Assembly: GCF_011046735.1 (NCBI RefSeq) | Contig: NZ_CP049258.1 | Coordinates: 970,001-1,034,000, forward strand | DNA from: Nordella sp. HKS 07 | Lineage (GTDB): Bacteria > Pseudomonadota > Alphaproteobacteria > Rhizobiales > Aestuariivirgaceae | Direction: 5' to 3' | Length of the DNA stretch: 64,000 bases | Shown here: positions 34,683 through 44,120 of the stretch, piece by piece | Layout: each line of letters opens with the position of its first letter | Position numbering within the stretch: the first letter of the stretch is position 1 | The notes under the pieces: model-generated | The model's database searches: none | Told to the model about the DNA's origin: nothing | Seen by the model: the letters and a program-made list of their open reading frames with translations, nothing else | Made by a program: the position numbers and the translations under genes

Positions 34683-36947
34683 TTAAATCAGCCGGATGCC
34701 GGCCGACTTGGCGTAATGGCTGAGCGCCTCGCGCACGGAATGATCGGGTCTGGCCAGAAGCGGTTCCATGAACTCCCACAATCTCTGCCGATCGGCCGTG
34801 AGGATCATGGTCTTGACCGGACCGATCGCCGCCGGCGCCATCGAGATCGAGCGCAAGCCCAGGCCGATCAACGCCATGGCCTCGATCGGCCGCCCCGCCA
34901 TCTCGCCGCACAGATTGACCTGGACGCCGTGCCTCTCGCCCGCCACCACGATGGCGCGGATGGCGCTGAGCATGGCCGGGCTCAAGGGATCGTAGCGATG
35001 CGCAAGGCGCGGATTGGCGCGGTCTGACGCATAAAGGAACTGGATGAGGTCATTCGAGCCGATGGAGACGAAATCGAGCTCGGGCAGAAGCTGATCGAGC
35101 TGCCACACCAGCGCCGGCACCTCGATCATGGCGCCGATCTGGATCGCGGCGGGCAGCTTGTGGCCGTGCTTCTTCAGATGACGCTTTTCATCCTCGACCA
35201 TCGCCTTTGCGGCGAGGAACTCATGCACCTCGGCGATCATCGGGAACATCACGCGCAAGGTCTGGCCGGCGCCGGCCTTGAGAAGTGCCCGTAGCTGCAG
35301 GCGCAGAAGCGCCGGCCGGTCGAGCGCCATGCGGATGGCGCGCCAGCCCATCGCCGGATTGTCTTCCTTCACGTGCCGGAGATAGGGGAGAAGCTTATCG
35401 GCGCCGATATCGAGGGTGCGGAAGGTGACCGGCCGCGCATTCGCGGCCGCGAGGATGCCGCGGTAGTGGCGCACCTGCGCATCGAGGCGCGGGAAATGCT
35501 GCGCCATCATGAACTGCAATTCGGTGCGGAACAGGCCGATGTTCTCGGCTCCGGAATCGTGCAAGTGCGGCAGGTCGACGAGCAGGCCGGCATTGATGCC
35601 GAGATCGATCTTGACGCCGTCGCGGGTCGTGGCCGGCGTGTCGCGCAAGGCGGCGAACTGCGCCTGCCGCCTGGCGTTGAAGCGGGCCTTGTCGGCATAG
35701 GCGCGCTCGATCTCGGGCGAGGGGCGCACATAGACCTCGCCCACCGTGCCATCGAGAATGATCGGCGTGCCGGTATCGACGACATCAATGATGCCTTCGC
35801 TCTGGCCCATGGCGGGAATGCCCAGCGCCCTGGCCACGATAGCAACATGGCTGGTGTGGCCCGCCTCCTCCAGGATCACGCCGCGCAATTTGGTGCGGTC
35901 GTAGTCGAGGAGCTCGGCCGGGCCCATATTGCGCGCCACCACGATGGCGTTCTGCGGAAGATCGCCGCGGGACGCCGTGGCGATCTGGCCGGTGAGGATG
36001 CGCAGCAGCCGGTTGGCGAGATCGTCGAGATCATGCATGCGCTCGCGCAGATAGGGATCGGGCGTGCGCATCATGCGCGCCCGGTTGTCGCTCTGCACGC
36101 GCTCGACCGCCGCCTCCGCGGTGAGGCCCGTCTCCACCGTCTCGCGCAGCTTGTTCACCCAGCCCCGGTCATGCGCGAACATGCGGAAGGTCTCGAGCAC
36201 CTCCGAATATTCGCCGCCGCGGGTGTCGGTGCCCTCGATGAGTTCGTCGACATGGGCGCGCAACTGCTCGATCGCCCCGTCGAGGCGGAGCTTTTCCTTG
36301 GGGATGTTCTCGGCGATGAGATTTTCGACCACCACGCGCGGCTCGTGCAGCACGACATGGCCGAGAGCTATGCCGTCGGCCAGCGCCTCGCCCTTCACAT
36401 GATGGCTGCGCACATGGGCGATGTCGGCGGCGACGTCGCGCGCCACGTCGGTGAGGCCGCCCGATGCGATGATCTCGGCCAAGACCATCGCGGTCGTCTG
36501 CAGCGCCTCTTCCTCTTCATCCGTATAGTGGCGCCGCGTGCGGTTCTGCACCACGAGAACGCCGATGACGATGCCGTTGCGCAGGATCGGCACGCCGAGG
36601 AAGGAGTGATAGGCCTCTTCGCCGGTTTCCGGCAGATATTTGAAGGCCGGATGCGCCTGGGCGTCGGCGAGGTTGAGAAGCTGCGCCCCGGCGGCAATGG
36701 TGCCGACGAGACCTTCGCCGACATTCAGCTTGGACAGGTGGACCGCTTCGCGCTTCAGGCCTTCGGTGGAATAGAGTTCCAAGACCTGGCCCGGCCGCAT
36801 CACGTAGATGGAGCACACTTCCGCGACCATGTTGGCCGCGATCAGGACGACGATCTTGTCGAGCCGCTTCTGCGCCGTCTCGGGCTCCGCCATGACCTCG
36901 CGGAGCCTTCTGAGAAGAACACGCGGGCCTAAGGCGGATGTAACCAT
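34683..36947 (-). CDS. ptsP: Phosphoenolpyruvate-protein phosphotransferase, nitrogen PTS enzyme I
   Basis: 754 aa, the usual length. N-terminal GAF domain (about 20-165), PEP-utiliser N domain, phospho-acceptor His in EEAGHTSHVAIVARALG, and the C-terminal TIM barrel with IGSNDLIQFLYASDRANP. Transfers phosphate from PEP to NPr in the regulatory nitrogen PTS. The GAF domain is thought to sense glutamine. Sits between lysC and rodZ as in other Hyphomicrobiales. Confidence 0.95.
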   Translation of the reverse strand: MVTSALGPRVLLRRLREVMAEPETAQKRLDKIVVLIAANMVAEVCSIYVMRPGQVLELYSTEGLKREAVHLSKLNVGEGLVGTIAAGAQLLNLADAQAHPAFKYLPETGEEAYHSFLGVPILRNGIVIGVLVVQNRTRRHYTDEEEEALQTTAMVLAEIIASGGLTDVARDVAADIAHVRSHHVKGEALADGIALGHVVLHEPRVVVENLIAENIPKEKLRLDGAIEQLRAHVDELIEGTDTRGGEYSEVLETFRMFAHDRGWVNKLRETVETGLTAEAAVERVQSDNRARMMRTPDPYLRERMHDLDDLANRLLRILTGQIATASRGDLPQNAIVVARNMGPAELLDYDRTKLRGVILEEAGHTSHVAIVARALGIPAMGQSEGIIDVVDTGTPIILDGTVGEVYVRPSPEIERAYADKARFNARRQAQFAALRDTPATTRDGVKIDLGINAGLLVDLPHLHDSGAENIGLFRTELQFMMAQHFPRLDAQVRHYRGILAAANARPVTFRTLDIGADKLLPYLRHVKEDNPAMGWRAIRMALDRPALLRLQLRALLKAGAGQTLRVMFPMIAEVHEFLAAKAMVEDEKRHLKKHGHKLPAAIQIGAMIEVPALVWQLDQLLPELDFVSIGSNDLIQFLYASDRANPRLAHRYDPLSPAMLSAIRAIVVAGERHGVQVNLCGEMAGRPIEAMALIGLGLRSISMAPAAIGPVKTMILTADRQRLWEFMEPLLARPDHSVREALSHYAKSAGIRLI

Positions 36948-37033
36948 CAGGCAGTGTCCTCTCGAGAAGCCGGCGTTACCGGTTTCCTTACAAAGGCGGC
37001 ACAGCGTTTATGGCCGAGCGCGCGCGTCATCGC

Positions 37034-38290
37034 TCAGTTGGCTCCCTCGAGGCCATAGGCGCTGTGCAGCGCGCGCACCGCAAGCTCGGTATAGGCTTCG
37101 TCGATCAGGACGCTGATCTTGATTTCCGATGTCGTGATCGCCTGGATGTTGATGCCCTTCTCGGCCAGCGACTTGAACATCTTGGCGGCGACGCCGGCGT
37201 GGCTGCGCATGCCGATGCCGACCACCGACACCTTGGAGACATCGACCGAGTGGGTGAGTTCGTGATAGCCGACCTTGTCCTTCAGTCCCTGCAGGACTTC
37301 GAGCGCCTTGCGCAGGTCCTTGCGCGCCACCGTGAAGGTGATGTTCGCCGTCTCGCCGTCGGTCGAGACGTTCTGGACGATCATGTCGACGCTGATGTCG
37401 GCCTCGGCGAGCGGTCCGAAGATCGAGGCCGACACGCCCGGCTTGTCCTTCACCTTGCGGATCGAGACCTTGGCTTCGTCCTTCGAATAGGCGATGCCGC
37501 TTACGACATGTTGTTCCACGATACTGTCCTCATCGCATACGAGTGTTCCGGGGCCTGAGCCGTCCGGCCGGTTCTGGTTGGCGGCGTCAGGCGCCTCGAA
37601 GCTCGAGCGTACCTGCAAGGGTACCTTGTAGACCATGGCGAGCTCAACCGAGCGCGTCTGCAGCACTTTGGCGCCGAGGGACGCCATTTCCAGCATCTCC
37701 TCATAGGACACCCGGTCGAGCTTGCGGGCTCTGGAAACGATGCGCGGATCGGTCGTATAGACGCCGTCGACGTCGGTATAGATGTCGCAGCGCGCCTCGA
37801 GCGCGGCCGCCAGCGCCACCGCCGAGGTGTCGGAGCCGCCGCGGCCCAAAGTGGTGATTCGCTTGTCCGGGCCGATGCCCTGGAAGCCCGCCACCACCGC
37901 GACCTGGCCCTGCTCCAGACGCTTGCGCAGCTCCGATGCGTCGATCGAGGCGATGCGCGCGGCGCCGTGGACGCCGTCGGTCTTCACCGAGACCTGCCAG
38001 CCCTGCCAGGACCTGGCCGGAATGCCCATGTCCTGAAGCACGATGGCGAGGAGACCGGAGGTGACCTGCTCGCCCGAGGCAACGATGGCGTCATATTCGC
38101 GGGCATCATGGACGGCGGCCGCTTCCCGGCACCAGCCGACCAGCCTGTCGGTCGTTCCAGCCATCGCCGAGACGATGACGGCGACTTCGTGTCCGGCCTT
38201 GACTTCGCGCTCCACATGGCGCGCCACGTTGCGGATACGTTCGATATCCGCGACGGAAGTCCCCCCGAATTTCATTACCAAGCGGCCCAT
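37034..38290 (-). CDS. lysC: Aspartate kinase
   Basis: 418 aa. Opens with KFGGTSVADIERIRNVA, has the GRGGSDTSAVALAAAL and DVDGVYTTDPRI kinase motifs, and two C-terminal ACT domains (about 265-410) for feedback control. Phosphorylates aspartate, the first step to lysine, threonine and methionine. Length and layout match the single alphaproteobacterial enzyme. Divergent from ubiG. Confidence 0.96.
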   Translation of the reverse strand: MGRLVMKFGGTSVADIERIRNVARHVEREVKAGHEVAVIVSAMAGTTDRLVGWCREAAAVHDAREYDAIVASGEQVTSGLLAIVLQDMGIPARSWQGWQVSVKTDGVHGAARIASIDASELRKRLEQGQVAVVAGFQGIGPDKRITTLGRGGSDTSAVALAAALEARCDIYTDVDGVYTTDPRIVSRARKLDRVSYEEMLEMASLGAKVLQTRSVELAMVYKVPLQVRSSFEAPDAANQNRPDGSGPGTLVCDEDSIVEQHVVSGIAYSKDEAKVSIRKVKDKPGVSASIFGPLAEADISVDMIVQNVSTDGETANITFTVARKDLRKALEVLQGLKDKVGYHELTHSVDVSKVSVVGIGMRSHAGVAAKMFKSLAEKGINIQAITTSEIKISVLIDEAYTELAVRALHSAYGLEGAN

Positions 38291-38446
38291 GGCCCAAAAC
38301 CTCTTTCATCACGCGCACGGGGTCCCCGATTGGGCCCGGCACGCCTTGTCCTAGATCCTTGAATTAAGGGCGGGATACGGCGCGGCGTACTCATAGATGA
38401 CAGGCCCCCTCTATGCAATAATGGGATGAGACAAACTGGAGCCAAG

Positions 38447-39199
38447 ATGACCGCAGTCCCGCAGTCCCCGAGCCTCGATCCCGCCGAGGTCGAGAAATTT
38501 TCCAAGATCGCCGCCGAATGGTGGAATCCGACGGGCAAGTTCGCGGTCCTGCATGTCTTCAACCCGGTCCGTCTCGCTTACATCAAGGAGCAGGTGACGG
38601 CCCGCTTCGCCCGCGACCCCTTTGCCAGACGCCCCTTCGAGGGACTGCGATTCCTCGATATTGGCTGCGGCGGCGGGCTCCTGACCGAGCCGATGGCGAG
38701 GCTTGGCGCCGAGATCACCGGGATCGACCCGTCGGACAGGAACATCGCCACCGCCAGCGTCCATGCGCAGGAGCAGGATCTCGCTATCGACTACCGTGCG
38801 ATGACGGCCGAGGCGCTCGCCGAATCGGGCGACACGTTCGACGTGATCCTCAATATGGAGGTGATCGAGCATGTCGCCGACCCGAAGGCCTTCGTCGCGA
38901 CCTGCGCCCGGCTCCTCAAACCCAACGGCCTGATCTTCGTCGCCACCCTGAACCGGACACTCAAGTCCTTCGGCCTCGCCATTGTGGGAGCCGAATATGT
39001 GCTGGGCTGGCTGCCCAAGGGCACCCATCAGTGGGAGAAGTTCATCACGCCGGAGGAGCTCGAGGGCTGGCTCGGAGCGAGCGGCCTCAAGCAGCAGGAT
39101 CGCACCGGCGTCACCTACAATCCCTTTTCGGGAGAATGGCGGCGCGCCCGCGACATGGACGTCAATTACATGCTGGTGGCGCAGAAGCCGGGAAATTGA
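38447..39199 (+). CDS. ubiG: Ubiquinone biosynthesis O-methyltransferase
   Basis: 250 aa from ATG 38447, preceded by GGAGCC; 38426 is an alternative. SAM motif [18 protein letters not shown] and the UbiG-specific KFAAEWWNP-like start ([15 protein letters not shown]) and [11 protein letters not shown]. Catalyses both O-methylations in ubiquinone synthesis. Its start is divergent from lysC. Confidence 0.95.
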   Translation: MTAVPQSPSLDPAEVEKFSKIAAEWWNPTGKFAVLHVFNPVRLAYIKEQVTARFARDPFARRPFEGLRFLDIGCGGGLLTEPMARLGAEITGIDPSDRNIATASVHAQEQDLAIDYRAMTAEALAESGDTFDVILNMEVIEHVADPKAFVATCARLLKPNGLIFVATLNRTLKSFGLAIVGAEYVLGWLPKGTHQWEKFITPEELEGWLGASGLKQQDRTGVTYNPFSGEWRRARDMDVNYMLVAQKPGN

Positions 39200-39200
39200 C

Positions 39201-39557
39201 CTATTTGGCCGACCACACGGCCAGCTCGTAACCGTCCGGATCGGCGAAGTGAAAGCGCCGGCCGCCCGGAAAGCTGAAGATCGGCTTGACGATTTTGCCA
39301 CCGGCTCGCCGCACGCGCGTCTCGACGTCTTCCAGATCATCGGCATAGAGGATGACGAGTGGTCCTCCCACGGCATTCACCGGGGCGGTTGTCGTCAGGC
39401 CCCCCTTCAGCCGGCCGTCATTGAACTCGCAATAGCTGGGTCCGAAATCCGTGAAGGACCAGTCGAAGGCCGCGCCATAGAACGCCTTAGACCGGGCTAT
39501 GTCGGCGACATTGAGCTCGACATAGTCGATCCGCCGATTTTGGCCTTCAGTGCTCAT
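39201..39557 (-). CDS. VOC/glyoxalase family protein
   Basis: 118 aa single glyoxalase-fold domain (RIDYVELNVADIARSKAFYG ... FHFADPDGYELAVWSAK). Such small VOC proteins bind a metal or a small ligand; no specific activity can be assigned. Ends two bases from the convergent ubiG end. Confidence 0.82.
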   Translation of the reverse strand: MSTEGQNRRIDYVELNVADIARSKAFYGAAFDWSFTDFGPSYCEFNDGRLKGGLTTTAPVNAVGGPLVILYADDLEDVETRVRRAGGKIVKPIFSFPGGRRFHFADPDGYELAVWSAK

Positions 39558-39634
39558 GATGGAATCTCCCGCGGCTCAAGATGAGGCCATCTTGGCCTTG
39601 TCGCCTCAGGACGTCTTGAACAAAACGGCCAGCT

Positions 39635-40096
39635 TCAATTCCCATCCTCGGGCAGGACCGGCAAGGGATGAATCTCGATCCCCTCCTCGATGAGGTCCTT
39701 GGCATCCTCGGCCGTGGTCTCGCCATAGATGCCGCGCTTCTCCGATTCCTCGTAATGGATCTTGCGCGCTTCCTCGGCGAAACGGTTGCCGACATATTCG
39801 GCATTCTCTTCGACCGTCTTGCGCATCTCGCGCATCATCTGGAGGAGTTTCTCCTGGCGCGGATCGAAGGTGGTGGCGAGCACCGGCTTGGCGGCTTCCC
39901 GCCTGGCCGGACCTTCCTTCCGGCGGTTGCCCTTCACCGGGATGCCGGGCGCCATCAGCTGCTTCTCGATCTTCGCCGATCCGCAATGGACGCAGGTGAC
40001 GAGCCCGCGCTTCGCCTGCGCCTCATAGGCGGCGCTGTCTGAGAACCAGCCATCGAATTCGTGGCCACTGTCGCAAATGAGATCGTATCGGATCAT
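39635..40096 (-). CDS. DUF1178 family protein
   Basis: 153 aa. Begins MIRYDLICDSGHEFDGWF and has a CVHCGS zinc-ribbon-like pair at residues about 35-38, then a charged helical region. DUF1178 is widespread in alphaproteobacteria and usually lies beside the Nit-type hydrolase and glutaredoxin, as here. Function unknown. Confidence 0.88.
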   Translation of the reverse strand: MIRYDLICDSGHEFDGWFSDSAAYEAQAKRGLVTCVHCGSAKIEKQLMAPGIPVKGNRRKEGPARREAAKPVLATTFDPRQEKLLQMMREMRKTVEENAEYVGNRFAEEARKIHYEESEKRGIYGETTAEDAKDLIEEGIEIHPLPVLPEDGN

Positions 40097-40101
40097 GACG
40101 A

Positions 40102-40941
40102 TTAGGTAGCAACCTCACCCCGGGCATTCAAGGTAAGCTCGTCATTATGCTTCAACACCGGGATTCGCCGTCTTGCATCAAGGACTTGCGACCGATCTAT
40201 CATCGTCATGACAAGCGCAGGCTCCTCATCGCCTTGCGCAATGATCTCGCCCCAGGGAGATACAGCAAGACTCATGCCATAGGTCTCGCGGCCGCTTTCA
40301 TGTATGCCGCCTTGCGCCGGAGCGAGGACAAAGCTGCTCGTCTCAATGGCCCGCGCGCGCAACAACACCTCCCAATGGGCCTCGCCGGTTACCTTGGTGA
40401 AGGCCGAGGGCACCGCCAGGATCTCGGCGCCCCTGCGCGCCAGCTCTCTATAGAGATGTGGAAATCTGACATCGTAACAAATGGTGAGGCCGAGCGTGGC
40501 GAAGGGCAGCGGCACTACCGGCACGTCATGGCCGGCTTCATAGGCAGCCGATTCCCTTAAGGTCAGGCCGTTCGGCAGGTCGACATCAAAGAGATGCACC
40601 TTATCATAACGGGCGGTGATCTCGCCCGCAGGCGAGAACAGCAGTGAGCGGTTGAGAAGCTTATGCCCCGGCCCTTTGAGCGCGAAGGAGCCGGCCAGCA
40701 GCCAGATCCGATGCTTCCGCGCAAGCTCGGCGAACGCCGCCACCGAAGCATCCTCATGCTCGGACCGGACCAACGCGCGCAGCCGGTCGCGATCCGTCTC
40801 CAGGATATTGGTCATTTCGGGCGTCGCGACGAAGCGCGCGCCCTGCCGCGCCGCTTCTTCGATCAAGGCGGAAGCCTCTGCGATGTTGCGCGCCATGTCC
40901 CGCCCGGAACGAAGCTGGATAAGTCCGGCCTTGAAGCTCAT
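40102..40941 (-). CDS. Carbon-nitrogen hydrolase (Nit2-like omega-amidase family)
   Basis: 279 aa. Catalytic Glu in VATPEM, Lys in YDKVHLFDV and Cys in LTICYDVRFP form the nitrilase-superfamily triad. Closest in form to Nit/omega-amidase proteins that repair deaminated glutathione or hydrolyse alpha-ketoglutaramate. Overlaps grxC by four bases, which supports a glutathione-related role. Confidence 0.9.
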   Translation of the reverse strand: MSFKAGLIQLRSGRDMARNIAEASALIEEAARQGARFVATPEMTNILETDRDRLRALVRSEHEDASVAAFAELARKHRIWLLAGSFALKGPGHKLLNRSLLFSPAGEITARYDKVHLFDVDLPNGLTLRESAAYEAGHDVPVVPLPFATLGLTICYDVRFPHLYRELARRGAEILAVPSAFTKVTGEAHWEVLLRARAIETSSFVLAPAQGGIHESGRETYGMSLAVSPWGEIIAQGDEEPALVMTMIDRSQVLDARRRIPVLKHNDELTLNARGEVAT

Positions 40942-41198
40942 GCTCCGGCAAGCAGCGGATCGAGCTTGCCCTGCCGGTCGAGCGCGTGGAGTTCGTCGCT
41001 GCCGCCGACATGCGTCTCGCCGATGAAGATCTGCGGTACGGTGCGCCGGCCATTGGCCTTCACCATCATCTGTTGGCGCTCCTGTGCGTCGTAGCTGACG
41101 TCGATTTCCGAGAAATCGACATTCTTGCGCCGCAGCAAGGCCTTGGCCGAATGGCAGTAGGGGCAGAAGGGCGTCGTGTAGATGGTGACTTTCGGCAT
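40938..41198 (-). CDS. grxC: Glutaredoxin 3
   Basis: 86 aa from ATG 41198 (41207 is possible). Active site CPYC in IYTTPFCPYCHSAK, then TVPQIFIGETHVGGSDEL with the cis-Pro and GG glutathione site. Reduces disulfides with glutathione. Coupled to the Nit-type hydrolase. Confidence 0.94.
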   Translation of the reverse strand: MPKVTIYTTPFCPYCHSAKALLRRKNVDFSEIDVSYDAQERQQMMVKANGRRTVPQIFIGETHVGGSDELHALDRQGKLDPLLAGA

Positions 41199-41231
41199 GG
41201 CCGTCACGATAAATGAGACAATGACTCTCCC

Positions 41232-42020
41232 CTAAATATGGAGATGCTTCGGCTTGGGCACAAGCGCGAAGGTCAGCACGTCCACCCGTCCCGCCCCCGC
41301 CTCCTTCAGCGCCCGGGCGCAAGCCTCGAGGGTGGCACCCGTGGTGCGGACATCATCGACGAGCACGAAGGGCTTGCCGACGATGTCGGGACGGTATTGC
41401 TCCGGCACCCGGAAGGCATTCTTGACGTTGCGCTGACGCTCCGCGAAATCAAGCCCGGTCTGCGCCTGGGTCCGCCGCCGCCGCTCCAGGAGATGCGGCT
41501 GGAACGGCTTCTGCGTGGCCTGGCAAAGATGGCGGGCGAGAATGGCCGACTGGTTGTAACGCCGGCGCCATAATCTCAGGCGATGCAGCGGCACCGGGAT
41601 GACGGCGGCGGCATTGTGCAATATGTCGCCGCCGGCGCGCAGCATGAGCCGCGCCATGACGATCCCCGCCTCATGCCGGTCGCGATATTTGAGGGCATGC
41701 GCCAGAGCGCGCGCCGTCTCATCGAAGATGAGCGCGGCCCGCGCCTCGTCCCACGGCGGCGGATCGGCAAGTGCCGCGGCACTCACCGCCTCCGGGCCCG
41801 GGTCATAGGGGAAGGGTGTGCCGAGCCGCGGGCAGAAGGGCGCCTCGATGAAGGAAAGCCTCGCCCAGCAGTCGGCACAGAGAGCCGAGGCCTCGGCGAC
41901 AGCACTCTGGCAGCCGAGGCATTGCGGCGGAATGAGCCAGTCGAGACTCCATTTGCCGAGGCGCGTGAAGCCCTCCGAAATCTGCGTGAGAGGCAAGGCG
42001 GCCATGCCGGATTGTAACAT
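41232..42020 (-). CDS. comF: ComF family protein (phosphoribosyltransferase-like)
   Basis: 262 aa. N-terminal Cys pairs (PPQCLGCQS and ALCADCW) make a zinc ribbon; the C-terminal half is a PRPP-binding fold with FVLVDDVRTTGATL. In naturally competent bacteria ComF helps DNA uptake; in most alphaproteobacteria its role is unproven. Adjacent to grxC in a conserved block. Confidence 0.9.
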   Translation of the reverse strand: MLQSGMAALPLTQISEGFTRLGKWSLDWLIPPQCLGCQSAVAEASALCADCWARLSFIEAPFCPRLGTPFPYDPGPEAVSAAALADPPPWDEARAALIFDETARALAHALKYRDRHEAGIVMARLMLRAGGDILHNAAAVIPVPLHRLRLWRRRYNQSAILARHLCQATQKPFQPHLLERRRRTQAQTGLDFAERQRNVKNAFRVPEQYRPDIVGKPFVLVDDVRTTGATLEACARALKEAGAGRVDVLTFALVPKPKHLHI

Positions 42021-42055
42021 GGAATCCGGTCACCGCATGGACTAGGTTCCGCGCT

Positions 42056-42928
42056 ATGAGCGGCGTGCCCCAGATCTTCGACAAGGCCCTGCGGCGGCGC
42101 CACTTGGCGCGCGCCGCCGGGAGCCGGCCGGCCTTCTATGCTCAGGCGCTTGCCGCCGAGGTGGAAAGCCGTCTCGGCCTCATTCTGCGCGACTTCCAGA
42201 CGACGCTGATTTTCGGCCCCGGCGCCGGCGAGATCAGAACCGCCCTCGCCTGCCTTAAACGGCTGGGCGCCATCATCACCGCCGCCCCGGCGCCCGGGCC
42301 CGGCATCGATCTTGTCTTCGACGACGAGGCCGTGCCGCTCGCGCCGCAAAGCCTCGACTGCATCGTCAACGTGTTCAGCCTCAGCAGCGTCAACGACGTG
42401 CCGGGGAGCCTGACGCAATTTCGAAACGCACTGCGCCCCGACGGACTTTTCCTGGGCGGCGTGTTTGCCGGCCGCACTTTGAGCGAGCTGCGCGAGGCCT
42501 GGCTGGCCGCCGAGGCCGAGCTCACCGGCGGCGCCAGCCTGCGCGTGGCGCCTTTTGCCGATCTGCGCGATATCGGCAGCCTGATGCAGCGCGCCGGCTT
42601 CGCGCTGCCCGCCGTCGATCTCGATCAGACGACGGTCAGATACAAGAATGCGCTTTCGCTCATGCGCGAGATCAAGGCGCTGGGCTTCCAGCAATGCCTC
42701 ACCGACCGCTCGCGCAAGCCCGTGAGCCCGGCCCTTCTCGCCCGCGCCGCCGCTATTTACGACGCGCGTTTCGCCGATGCCGACGGCCGCATCAGGGCGA
42801 CCGTCGATGCCGCCTGGGCCATCGGCTGGGCGCCGCATTCGTCGCAGCAGCAGCCGCTGCGTCCGGGCAGCGCGAAGGCGCGCCTCGCCGATGCTCTCAA
42901 GACCACGGAAGTGAAGCTCAAGGATTAG
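42056..42928 (+). CDS. SAM-dependent methyltransferase, NDUFAF5/BioC-like
   Basis: 290 aa. FDKALRRRHLARAA at the start, a divergent SAM site (LIFGPGAGEIRTAL), and LDCIVNVFSLSSVNDVPGSLTQFRNALRPDGLFLGGVFAG. This matches the mitochondrial complex I assembly factor NDUFAF5 and its alphaproteobacterial relatives. Alternatively a BioC-like methyltransferase; the loss of a strict GxGxG makes catalysis uncertain. Ends overlapping the convergent hydratase gene by four bases. Confidence 0.8.
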   Translation: MSGVPQIFDKALRRRHLARAAGSRPAFYAQALAAEVESRLGLILRDFQTTLIFGPGAGEIRTALACLKRLGAIITAAPAPGPGIDLVFDDEAVPLAPQSLDCIVNVFSLSSVNDVPGSLTQFRNALRPDGLFLGGVFAGRTLSELREAWLAAEAELTGGASLRVAPFADLRDIGSLMQRAGFALPAVDLDQTTVRYKNALSLMREIKALGFQQCLTDRSRKPVSPALLARAAAIYDARFADADGRIRATVDAAWAIGWAPHSSQQQPLRPGSAKARLADALKTTEVKLKD

Positions 42929-43707
42929 GCTGAGACCGTCAGACTAACCTGGCCGAGCCCTTCGACCTCGATCATCACCATGTCGCCGGCGTTCAGCCAT
43001 TTGGTTTCGACGAGGCTGCCCAGGAACACGAACTCGCCGCGCCGCAATCCTTCGCCGCGGGCGCTGCGCGCGTTGGCGAGCCACGCCAAGGCTTCCAACG
43101 GATGGCCCATGACCATGGCCCCGGTGCCGCGGCCGACTTCGCTGTCATTGATGCGCATGTGACCGGTGAGGCTGACGAGATCCAGGGCCTGCCAGCCGGT
43201 CACCGGCGATCCCAGCACGCAGCCCGCATTGAAGAAATTGTCGGCGATCAGCGTATGGACGCCGAGCGAACGGTAGTCGGCATAGCGGTCGTCGACGATC
43301 TCGATCCCCGCCATCGCCGCCCGCACATGGGACTCGACGGACTGGCGCGTATGATCCTGCCGCCGCGGCTCGATGTCCGTGCCGATCTCGACGACGATTT
43401 CACATTCGACGCCAAGTTTGCGATAGGAGGCGCGCGAGACCTGGCCCGCCTGGCTCAGTACGGTCCTGTCGAAGACCTGGCCCGCGCAGGGGCTGGCGAT
43501 GCCGAGAAATTCCTGCATGACCGGCGTCGTACAGCCGATCTTGTGCCCGCTGATCCGGCCCAGCGCCTCGGCGAGGAGGCCATTCGCCTCGGCCTGAAGC
43601 GCATAGGCCTCGCGTTCCTCAACCGGCCGCTGACCGGGCTCCAATGTGACCGGAGCCAGCGATAGCCGCTGCCTCGCCAGGATTTCCGCCGCGCTCGATC
43701 GGGTCAT
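42925..43707 (-). CDS. 2-keto-4-pentenoate hydratase family protein
   Basis: 260 aa from ATG 43707. MhpD-like fold of the fumarylacetoacetase superfamily: GHKIGCTTPVMQEFLGI, the metal-binding VECEIVVEIG and VDDRYADYRSLG segments, and GAMVMGHPLEALAWLAN. Probably hydrates an unsaturated 2-oxo acid in degradation of aromatic or other ring compounds. No other pathway genes are adjacent. Confidence 0.87.
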   Translation of the reverse strand: MTRSSAAEILARQRLSLAPVTLEPGQRPVEEREAYALQAEANGLLAEALGRISGHKIGCTTPVMQEFLGIASPCAGQVFDRTVLSQAGQVSRASYRKLGVECEIVVEIGTDIEPRRQDHTRQSVESHVRAAMAGIEIVDDRYADYRSLGVHTLIADNFFNAGCVLGSPVTGWQALDLVSLTGHMRINDSEVGRGTGAMVMGHPLEALAWLANARSARGEGLRRGEFVFLGSLVETKWLNAGDMVMIEVEGLGQVSLTVSA

Positions 43708-43718
43708 GCCCGGGAAAT

Positions 43719-44120
43719 CTAAAGCAGATCGATGAGATGGGGAATGAGCGGCAGATCGGCCGGCGGCATCGGATGCTCGCGCAGGCGATTGGGCCTGACC
43801 CATTTGAGTTCCTGGCCCTCGAGCGCCGTCACCGTGCCTTTCCAGCGCCGGCACACATAAAGCGGCATCAGCAGATGAAATTTCTCGTAAGCGTGGCTGG
43901 CGAAGGTGAGCGGCGCCAGGCAGGCCTCGGTGACATCGATGCCGAGCTCTTCCTTGAGCTCGCGGATCAGCGCCAGCTCCGGGCGCTCGCCGGCCTCGAC
44001 CTTGCCGCCGGGAAACTCCCACAGGCCCGCCATCGACTTGCCTTCCGGCCGCTTGGCGATGAGCACGCGGCCATCGGCATCGACCAGCGCCACCGCGGCG
44101 ACAAGGACCACCGCCGTCAT
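43719..44120 (-). CDS. mutT: 8-oxo-dGTP diphosphatase (MutT/Nudix)
   Basis: 133 aa. Nudix box GGKVEAGERPELALIRELKEELGI is complete with the RELxEE core. Hydrolyses oxidised dGTP, preventing A:T to C:G transversions. Coupled to argJ by a one-base TGATG overlap. Confidence 0.92.
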   Translation of the reverse strand: MTAVVLVAAVALVDADGRVLIAKRPEGKSMAGLWEFPGGKVEAGERPELALIRELKEELGIDVTEACLAPLTFASHAYEKFHLLMPLYVCRRWKGTVTALEGQELKWVRPNRLREHPMPPADLPLIPHLIDLL